A stretch of DNA of 5,779 nucleotides from Blautia sp. (lineage in GTDB: Bacteria; Bacillota; Clostridia; Lachnospirales; Lachnospiraceae), in NCBI GenBank assembly GCA_017515945.1, contig JAFWDX010000429.1, positions 1-5,779 of the forward strand, in the 5' to 3' direction. Positions 1-4,450 of this stretch are shown here, one piece after another (the first letter of the stretch is position 1; each line of letters begins with the position of its first letter). Position numbers and translations under genes: made by a program. Below the pieces are notes generated by a model. The model did no database searches. It saw only the letters and a list, made by a program, of their open reading frames with translations, and was not told the origin of the DNA.

Positions 1-368
1 TAGTTTGGCTGACTCCGATTCTGCCATTCATCAATGATACGGAAGAAAATATAACATCTATCCTGAATGAATGCGTTCGAGTCGGTGTAAAAGGCATCAT
101 TGATTTTGGCATGGGGCTGACACTTAGAGACGGCAACCGGGAATATTATTATGCAGCGCTTGATAAGCATTTTCCGGGGATGAAGGAACGCTACATCAAA
201 CGGTATGGAAATGCGTATGAATTGCCAAGTCCCAAAGTCAGGGAACTGACTGAGATATTTCAAAGGATCTGTAAGGCAAACGGGATTCTGTCAAATCCGG
301 AGGATTGTTTCCGGTTTATGAGTGAACTGCCGGATAAATATCCGCAGATGAGTATATTTGATCTATAA
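1..368 (+). CDS. SPL-family radical SAM protein, C-terminal part (5' end outside window)
   Basis: The reading frame is open from base 3 to the TAA at 366-368 and gives 121 C-terminal residues. It begins VWLTPILPFINDTEEN, followed by GIIDFGMGLTLRDGNREYYY, FPGMKERYIKRYGN and the tail QMSIFDL. I recognise this as the C-terminal region of radical SAM proteins related to spore photoproduct lyase (SPL/Rv2578c-like), where a 'PILPFINDT' strand, a 'GMGLTLR.GNREYYY' block and a short acidic-hydrophobic tail are typical. The catalytic CxxxCxxC iron-sulfur motif would lie upstream of the window and cannot be checked. In this family the enzyme would cleave S-adenosylmethionine to make a radical in the cytoplasm, but the substrate of this subgroup is not established. 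No internal ATG needs to be used as start, because homologous sequence continues upstream of the ATG at 111. No plus-strand terminator is obvious just after the stop. Confidence 0.85.
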   Translation, partial: VWLTPILPFINDTEENITSILNECVRVGVKGIIDFGMGLTLRDGNREYYYAALDKHFPGMKERYIKRYGNAYELPSPKVRELTEIFQRICKANGILSNPEDCFRFMSELPDKYPQMSIFDL

Positions 369-381
369 AGGAGAAAGCTAT

Positions 382-534
382 TTGAGGAGGTGTAGTCGCT
401 GTGGTTTCGGGATATCTGTTGTTCTTGTGGAAGAAGTGAAAATCGATCTCCGAGGGTGGGGTGCACAAAACAATACCGGGGACTGTTACGCTCCCCGGTA
501 CAATAATCATTTCGTATTTACAATTCCTTTATGA
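382..534 (+). other. Possible 50-codon ORF with TTG start (doubtful)
   Basis: A TTG at 382 lies 8 bases after AAGGAG (368-373), which overlaps the stop codon of the radical SAM gene. The frame runs 50 codons to TGA at 532-534 and begins with a CxxC pair (RRCSRCGFG). Against it, the last third runs through a strong hairpin (474-500), the composition is unremarkable, and I recognise no family. An overlapping alternative is a 12-residue hydrophobic frame from GTG 401 to TGA 439, ending LFLWKK, behind GAGGAGG. Either could be chance or a leader peptide. I list the stretch mainly to record that a good ribosome binding site exists here. Confidence 0.15.
474..500 (-). terminator. Hairpin, probable rho-independent terminator for minus-strand transcription
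   Basis: TACCGGGGA (474-482) and TCCCCGGTA (492-500) form a perfect 9-bp GC-rich stem with a 9-base loop. On the minus strand the stem is followed by TTGTTTTG, a U-rich tail as expected of an intrinsic terminator. On the plus strand the following bases (CAATAATCATTTC) are not U-rich. It sits about 60 bp beyond the stop of the minus-strand gene remnant, which supports its use in that direction. Confidence 0.5.
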
Positions 535-561
535 AAAAACAGATTTTCCATATCTATTACG

Positions 562-788
562 TTATTCTTCTGCTGTGATAAATTCCGTACTGACTCCATA
601 TTGTCTGGCAACAAACTCGCAATGTTCTAAGGTGGCCGGGACGACCAGCAGGACATTGCCGGTCGTATCATCACATATGCGATAATAAAATAGTATATAT
701 GGCTCTTGTGCGGATAATGCCTTGAGGATGAGATTTTAAGGAGAGTCTGGAATCGGATTTCCTGTTCAATGAGGGAGTAGACGGAAAA
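562..788 (-). pseudogene. Decayed minus-strand gene remnant, family not recognised
   Basis: Reading the minus strand from base 735 down to the TAA at 562-564 gives 57 codons of protein-like sequence, including AQEPYILFYYRICDDTTGN and VPATLEHCEFVARQYG and ending FITAEE. There is no ATG, GTG or TTG in this frame, and an in-frame TAA lies at 736-738. In another frame, bases 788 to about 735 read FSVYSLIEQEIRFQTLLK, preceded by a TGA at 789-791. The two pieces would join smoothly if one frameshift near 720-740 were undone, so I infer the C-terminal part of a small gene broken by at least one frameshift and a lost start. The hairpin at 474-500 fits as its terminator. I do not recognise the family. 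It could also be a chance open stretch, but the even amino acid mix argues against that. Confidence 0.45.
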
Positions 789-809
789 TCAGATATATTT
801 TCTATTTTT

Positions 810-866
810 TTGAATGTACGAGTATAAAAAGAAAGATAAATATGATATGATGCTAAGTATAGATAA
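810..866 (+). promoter_or_regulatory. AT-rich stretch that may hold the promoter of the ABC cluster (weak)
   Basis: Two overlapping -10-like hexamers TATGAT lie at 841-846 and 846-851, upstream of the inverted-repeat element and of the ATPase gene. A TTGAAT at 810-815 is 25 bases before the first hexamer, which is too far for a standard sigma-A promoter, and no good -35 box sits at 16-18 bases. If transcription begins here, the element at 869-1035 would be part of the 5' leader. This is inference only. Confidence 0.2.
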
Positions 867-868
867 AA

Positions 869-1035
869 CGTAACTGTTCAGTCAGCACCTCGCATTTACT
901 GCGAGGTGCGTATGATTAAAGATGAACAGCCAAGGCCACACCGAAGGCGTCCCTTGGGAGGCGCACTTCCAATGCGACAAAGGAGCCTGCGCCTGGCCTC
1001 GTAACTGTGAAGGAGCTTGTGACTGAACAGTTACG
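869..1035. mobile_element. MITE-like element, 167 bp, perfect 16-bp terminal inverted repeats and 6-bp target duplication
   Basis: The ends CGTAACTGTTCAGTCA (869-884) and TGACTGAACAGTTACG (1020-1035) are exact reverse complements. Immediately outside both ends lies the same hexamer ATAAAA (863-868 and 1036-1041), as expected of a target-site duplication. No transposase is encoded inside, so movement would need an enzyme in trans. The interior is rich in short inverted repeats: a perfect 10-bp hairpin next to the left end (885-894 with 900-909), a TCCC/GGGA turn near 950-959, AGGCGCA near 959-965 with TGCGCCT near 989-995, and a right-end sub-hairpin (1000-1035) with its own 9-bp arms CGTAACTGT/ACAGTTACG. 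The right end stops 10 bases before the ribosome binding site of the ATPase gene. An alternative is a repeated structured RNA or regulatory element rather than a transposon derivative, but the flanking duplication favours insertion. Confidence 0.75.
885..909. repeat. Perfect 10-bp hairpin inside the MITE-like element
   Basis: GCACCTCGCA (885-894) pairs perfectly with TGCGAGGTGC (900-909) around the loop TTTAC. It directly follows the left terminal repeat. No T-run follows on the plus strand (the next bases are GTATGATTAAAG), so it does not look like a simple terminator. Confidence 0.7.
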
Positions 1036-1045
1036 ATAAAACCGC

Positions 1046-1052
1046 AAAGGAG
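1046..1052 (+). promoter_or_regulatory. Ribosome binding site that decides the ATPase start
   Basis: AAAGGAG is placed 8 bases before ATG 1061. The in-frame GTG at 1052 overlaps this site and ATG 1055 is only 2 bases from it, so neither is a likely start. Confidence 0.75.
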
Positions 1053-1060
1053 TGATGAAA

Positions 1061-2410
1061 ATGCTTGTAACCCGGATATTACTGACTGTGTTTTTTAGTG
1101 GTACCACTGCGTACGGCATCATAGTGTCTATACTCTTTATGGCCGGCTTATGGATGATGTTTGAGAAATCCGGCATCAGGGGCTGGTGGGCGTTGTTTCC
1201 CGGTGCGCGGGAGTACCAGCTGTCGCGCTGCGCCGGACGCGAATCCGATGGGCCTGTGTATTCCGTGTCCTCTGTTGGGATCATCGCGCTGCAGGTGATC
1301 CAGCTGATCGATCCCCTTGATTCGGAGATTTTTACGGCCAGAGAGGTCACTATTATCATCAGCCTTGCGGCGTTGCTGCTGGTCTGTTTTATCTATTCTA
1401 TCCGCGTATATTCCGGTCTGATCGAGGTCTATGGCGTGCGCAAGAGATGGATACTTTTGTGGATAGTGACCGACCTGGCGACCATCCCGGCACTGATCTG
1501 GGGGTTCAGCAAAAAGTATCAGCCGGCCTGGAAAGTGGAGGATTTCCGGGAGGAGATGGCGAGACTCGCCAGCCATGGCAGTGCTTCAGTAATGAGCGAA
1601 GGATTGACCGTAAATCTGACGGAGCGCAGTGCCGTAGAGTATTTCCGCAGGAAAGTATTGCTGCGTGACATTCATATGGCTATCCCTCAGGGGCATATGG
1701 TATTGCTGCTGGGTGGTTCCGGCGCAGGCAAGACCACCTATCTGAACGCGATCAACGGGTATGAAAAGGCCAGGGCAGAAGTTCTCCTGAATGGCACAAA
1801 CCTGTACAAACACTATAAGAAAATGCAGTATGAAGTGGGCTTCGTGCCTCAGTCGGAGATGATGCGCGGCAAGGATACCGTCCTGCACACGCTGCTGGAC
1901 GCGGCGAAGCTCAGACTGCCGACAGAGGTCTCCGCCGAGCAGCGCAAAGCCCGTGTCAATGAGGTGATGGAGATCTTCGGCTTGACCCCGGTGAAGAACA
2001 ATCTTGTGGAGAAGCTTTCCGGCGGCCAGAAAAAGCGTCTTTCCATTTCAATGGAGTTCATCAGCAATCCTTCTCTGTTCATTCTTGATGAGCCGGATTC
2101 AGGCCTGGATGGCGTAATGGCACGGGAGCTCTTTGTGCAGCTCCGCAAGATCGCCGATACGGGCAAGATCGTCATCGTCATCACCCACACACCGGATCGT
2201 GTGATCGATCTTTTCGATGATGTGATTGTGCTGGCCAAGGACAGCGCACGCACCGGCCGTCTGGCCTTCTATGGCAGTATCGAGGATGCCCGGACCTTCT
2301 TCCAGAGGGATAAGATGGAACAGATCGTGAAGTCTGTCAATCGTGTGGAGGAGGGCGGAGATGGCCTTGCCGATGAATTTGTGATGAAGTATGCAAAGGA
2401 GGTGGCTTAG
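1061..2410 (+). CDS. ABC transporter ATPase, ABCG/Rv1747-like, with N-terminal DUF5684-like membrane domain
   Basis: A 449-residue protein in two parts. Residues 1-150 hold about four hydrophobic segments (roughly 16-33, 70-84, 96-118, 128-148). Between the first two is MFEKSGIRGWWALFPGAREY, which resembles the 'F.K.G..GW.ALIP.YN.Y' signature of DUF5684-like membrane proteins. From about 180 comes a complete nucleotide-binding domain: Walker A GGSGAGKTT (218-226), Q-loop Q264 in FVPQSE, signature LSGGQKKR (319-326), Walker B LFILDEP (339-345) with catalytic E344, D-loop SGLD (347-350) and H-loop H376. The signature, 'EPDSGLDG' and 'LRLP..VS..QR' stretches match the ABCG/Rv1747 type of ATPase, but no FHA domain is present. 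It should hydrolyse ATP at the inner membrane face to drive the permease encoded one base downstream, probably for export; the substrate is unknown. ATG 1061 was chosen because AAAGGAG lies 8 bases upstream; ATG 1055 remains possible. Confidence 0.9.
   Translation: MLVTRILLTVFFSGTTAYGIIVSILFMAGLWMMFEKSGIRGWWALFPGAREYQLSRCAGRESDGPVYSVSSVGIIALQVIQLIDPLDSEIFTAREVTIIISLAALLLVCFIYSIRVYSGLIEVYGVRKRWILLWIVTDLATIPALIWGFSKKYQPAWKVEDFREEMARLASHGSASVMSEGLTVNLTERSAVEYFRRKVLLRDIHMAIPQGHMVLLLGGSGAGKTTYLNAINGYEKARAEVLLNGTNLYKHYKKMQYEVGFVPQSEMMRGKDTVLHTLLDAAKLRLPTEVSAEQRKARVNEVMEIFGLTPVKNNLVEKLSGGQKKRLSISMEFISNPSLFILDEPDSGLDGVMARELFVQLRKIADTGKIVIVITHTPDRVIDLFDDVIVLAKDSARTGRLAFYGSIEDARTFFQRDKMEQIVKSVNRVEEGGDGLADEFVMKYAKEVA
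2396..2402 (+). promoter_or_regulatory. Ribosome binding site of the permease gene, inside the ATPase gene
   Basis: AAGGAGG lies 9 bases before ATG 2412 and within the last codons of the ATPase gene. This favours ATG 2412 over the in-frame ATG at 2391, which has no such site, and suggests coupled translation of the two subunits. Confidence 0.8.
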
Positions 2411-2411
2411 C

Positions 2412-3686
2412 ATGGCTGAGATGAATCTCAGAGACAGAGCCCGTCAGATCATCGTCCGCCATCGCGGTCGTGGTGCCCAGATTGGGATCTACCTGGGTAA
2501 GATGCTGCGGATGTTTGTCTACCAGAACGACTGGAAGGTGCTGCCCATGGCGGCGCTGATCGCAGGCCTGGTAGGCATGGTGGTCCGGAGACGGCTCTTC
2601 CTCACCATGGAGGGGACGCTGATGGGGTCCTTTGCCATGGTCATGGTCTGTATATGGAATGGGTGTTTTAATTCTATCCAGGTCGTTTGCCGTGAGCGGG
2701 ATGTCATCAAGCGGGAGCATCGCTCCGGTATGCATATCACCTCCTATATCGCCGCCCATATGATCTACCAGGCCCTGTTATGCCTGGCACAGACCGGCGT
2801 GACATTGTACATTACATTACTGGTGGGTGTAAAATATCCGTCGGAGGGACTCTTTACTCCCTGGCTGATCGTAGACTTTGGTATTTCCATGTTCCTGATC
2901 ACCTTTGCCAGCGACATGATGTCCCTTTGGGTAAGCTGTCTGGCCAGGAGCACCACCACGGCAATGACCATCATGCCTTTTGTGCTGATCTTCCAGCTGG
3001 TATTCTCCGGCGGTATGCTGACCTTGCCCCCGTGGACAGAGCCTGTGACCCGCTTCACCATATCGAACGCGGCTCTGAAGGTCCTGACTACGCAGGGAGA
3101 CTACAACAACAAGCCCGTCCTGACCATCTGGAACCAGGTGGAAAAGATGAAGGACAAGGAGGTTTCCGCTACGGTTACACTGGGCCAGGTGCTGGAACTT
3201 CTCCAAAAAGAAGACAACCCCACCATCGCCGAGCTGCGGAATACCCGGATCGACCGTATACTCAGCCTGGGAGATGTCAGGGATCTGCTGAGCGCATCTG
3301 AATCCTACCAGGCCTTCCGGCAGGAGCATACGCTGGAAGCCATCGGACTCGAACAGCTGATGACGCAGAATGCGGATATACAGGTTTCCCGTGAAGCTAC
3401 ACTGGGTGAGCTGGTGGATTCGCTTCCCGCTCTTTCGGAGGTACAGGCCCATCTGGACGACAGCTATACATTTAAGAGCACCATAGGCAATCTGATCGAC
3501 CTTATCGGTGAGGAAAAAGCCACAGATATCCTGCAGAACAAGGTGGCAGAATCCAATCGGCTTCCCGTCTATGATAATACCTGGGAGAATATACTGGGAT
3601 ATTGGCTGGATCTTTCCCTGTTCATATTTGTTTTTGCTGCGCTGGCTATAATTACACTGGAGTTCATCGACAAGGACAAGCGATAG
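2412..3686 (+). CDS. ABC-2 type permease with large repeat-bearing extracytoplasmic insert
   Basis: A 424-residue membrane protein starting one base after the ATPase stop codon. Hydrophobic segments lie at about 43-58, 68-89, 110-140, 149-175, 183-205 and 398-417, giving the six-helix plan of ABC-2/ABCG permeases. The family hallmark after helix 2 is visible: WNGCFNSIQVVCRERDVIKR (residues 82-101), then EHRSGM and SYIAAHMIYQ, followed by FQLVFSGGMLTLPPW (194-208). Between the last two helices is a hydrophilic insert of about 190 residues (206-397), which by the usual topology would face outside. It contains five degenerate copies of a T/S-L/I-G-x-x-x-x-L-L pattern near 256, 285, 307, 330 and 357. 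The protein should pair with the ATPase to make the transport channel. The direction is probably export, by analogy with ABCG and Rv1747-like systems, and the substrate cannot be read. The tail is short and charged (DKDKR). Confidence 0.88.
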   Translation: MAEMNLRDRARQIIVRHRGRGAQIGIYLGKMLRMFVYQNDWKVLPMAALIAGLVGMVVRRRLFLTMEGTLMGSFAMVMVCIWNGCFNSIQVVCRERDVIKREHRSGMHITSYIAAHMIYQALLCLAQTGVTLYITLLVGVKYPSEGLFTPWLIVDFGISMFLITFASDMMSLWVSCLARSTTTAMTIMPFVLIFQLVFSGGMLTLPPWTEPVTRFTISNAALKVLTTQGDYNNKPVLTIWNQVEKMKDKEVSATVTLGQVLELLQKEDNPTIAELRNTRIDRILSLGDVRDLLSASESYQAFRQEHTLEAIGLEQLMTQNADIQVSREATLGELVDSLPALSEVQAHLDDSYTFKSTIGNLIDLIGEEKATDILQNKVAESNRLPVYDNTWENILGYWLDLSLFIFVFAALAIITLEFIDKDKR

Positions 3687-3711
3687 AACTGTTTTTCCAG
3701 ATAATAATAAA

Positions 3712-3747
3712 GGTAACTGTTCGGCCACAAGCTCCTTCACAGTAACG
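3712..3747. repeat. 36-bp inverted-repeat element, inverted copy of the right end of the MITE-like element
   Basis: The stretch matches the reverse complement of 1000-1035 at 32 of 36 positions by hand alignment, including the unbroken block CACAAGCTCCTTCACAGT. Its ends (GTAACTGT and ACAGTAAC) form an imperfect stem with one internal mismatch. It lies in the 98-bp gap between the permease and the small membrane protein gene. I see no clear adjacent target duplication. It may be a shortened derivative of the same element family or a stand-alone short form. In RNA it would fold as a hairpin and might affect stability or relative expression within the operon. Confidence 0.7.
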
Positions 3748-3784
3748 AAATAATGAAATCTTAGGTTTAACGGAGGGATTAATA

Positions 3785-4192
3785 ATGGGTATTTGTGCTG
3801 TACTTCTGAGTATTCTGGCTGTGCTGTGTGCATTGTTTGTCCCGATTCTTTTCGGCACAACAGGCGTTATCATTACCGTAGTGGTGGCCGCAGTGGCGGC
3901 CGTACTTGCAATTCTGAAGAGAAAGCAGGATGGAAAAGGCGGCATCCCAGCCATCGTGCTTGCCGTACTGGCTGTCGTCATGGCATTTGGACTGAACAGC
4001 TTCTGGTCAGCCAAATTTACAGAATTGCATGACAAGGCTCTGGAATATAATGCAGACAGTCTGTGGGCTCAGGCTTCCGGAGATACCAGCCAGGGGTTGA
4101 TGGGCATTATCAGCAAGCTCCCCAAGGATGAGGCCAGCCTGAACGCATTGTTGGCAGAAATGAAGGAATTGAGCGATATCAGCGAACAATAA
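3785..4192 (+). CDS. Small three-helix membrane protein of unknown function
   Basis: 135 residues, beginning at ATG 3785 with GGAGGG (3772-3777) seven bases upstream. Residues 3-22 and 25-44 are two hydrophobic helices rich in Val, Ala, Leu and Ile. A short basic loop follows (KRKQDGKGG, 45-53), then a third helix at about 54-74. The rest (75-135) is a soluble, mildly acidic, probably helical tail with SLWAQASGDTSQGLMGII and KLPKDEASLNALLAEMKELS. By the positive-inside rule the basic loop should be cytoplasmic, putting the C-terminal tail outside. I do not recognise a named family; it resembles the small uncharacterised membrane proteins often found beside transporters. It lies 98 bp after the permease with no terminator between that I can see and shares the terminator at 4252-4285, so it may be an accessory subunit. 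That role is inference. Confidence 0.8.
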   Translation: MGICAVLLSILAVLCALFVPILFGTTGVIITVVVAAVAAVLAILKRKQDGKGGIPAIVLAVLAVVMAFGLNSFWSAKFTELHDKALEYNADSLWAQASGDTSQGLMGIISKLPKDEASLNALLAEMKELSDISEQ

Positions 4193-4205
4193 AGAAATAG
4201 AGTTT

Positions 4206-4221
4206 GTAACTGAACAGTTAC
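4206..4221. repeat. 16-bp palindrome related to the terminal repeats of the MITE-like element
   Basis: GTAACTGAACAGTTAC is a perfect palindrome with 7-bp arms around AA. Its right part ACTGAACAGTTAC is identical to 1022-1034 at the right end of the element upstream of the ATPase gene. GAGTT occurs on both sides (4200-4204 and 4224-4228), slightly offset from the palindrome ends. It may be a collapsed remnant of the same element, or an operator-like site; the sequence alone does not decide. Confidence 0.5.
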
Positions 4222-4251
4222 CGGAGTTATACAGAATTTGATCTGTGAGTC

Positions 4252-4285
4252 AAAAGCCAGGAGCTATTAAACTCCCGGCTTTTTT
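4252..4285 (+). terminator. Rho-independent terminator of the ABC cluster
   Basis: AAAAGCCAGGAG (4252-4263) pairs with CTCCCGGCTTTT (4272-4283), with one A-C mismatch, around an 8-base loop. A run of six T (4280-4285) follows from the stem. It lies 60 bp after the small membrane protein gene. The A-run on the left arm means it could also work on the minus strand. Confidence 0.85.
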
Positions 4286-4326
4286 ATTATACTCCATGGC
4301 CTTTTCAAAGCCTGTAATTTCCGGCA

Positions 4327-4355
4327 TTGAATAAATATTCCTGCGAGTGTACAAT
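4327..4355 (+). promoter_or_regulatory. Sigma-A-type promoter of the aminopeptidase gene
   Basis: TTGAAT (4327-4332) and TACAAT (4350-4355) are separated by exactly 17 bases and lie just downstream of the terminator. Transcription would begin near 4362, leaving a leader of about 90 bases before the aminopeptidase start. I see no operator repeat overlapping it. Confidence 0.6.
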
Positions 4356-4433
4356 CATGGTGAGGCAGGATGGCATGACTGCCGCTGCAAAGGAAAAACA
4401 TATCTGGTTCACAGGCAGCCAGAAGATCGATAA

Positions 4434-4439
4434 AAGGAG
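4434..4439 (+). promoter_or_regulatory. Ribosome binding site of the aminopeptidase gene
   Basis: AAGGAG lies 11 bases before GTG 4451 and 17 bases before ATG 4457. The GTG at 4439 overlaps it and is an unlikely start. Spacing favours 4451, codon preference favours 4457. Confidence 0.55.
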
Positions 4440-4450
4440 TGTTATTCAGA

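Noticed and set aside
483..491. CTGTTACG in the loop of the 474-500 hairpin as another copy of the inverted-repeat element
   Set aside because: Only a few bases resemble the element end (ACTGTTACG versus ACAGTTACG), and no partner repeat is present, so it is probably coincidence.
461..685. Plus-strand ORF of 74 codons
   Set aside because: It crosses the 474-500 hairpin and then lies antisense to the minus-strand gene remnant, whose protein reading is far better. Its start is a GTG without a ribosome binding site.
916..1359. Minus-strand ORF of 147 codons running from inside the ATPase gene into the MITE-like element
   Set aside because: It lies antisense to a convincing membrane-ATPase gene and then crosses the inverted-repeat element. 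It has no recognisable domain, and its end is the translation of repeat DNA.
3712..3747. Hairpin after the permease as a transcription terminator
   Set aside because: The stem is imperfect, with a long loop and no T-run after it, and it matches the repeat element family instead.
2817..3860. Minus-strand ORF of 347 codons
   Set aside because: It is long but lies antisense to the permease and runs through the 36-bp repeat and the start of the small membrane protein gene. It shows no domain and has a low-quality mix of Gln, His and Arg typical of a shadow frame.
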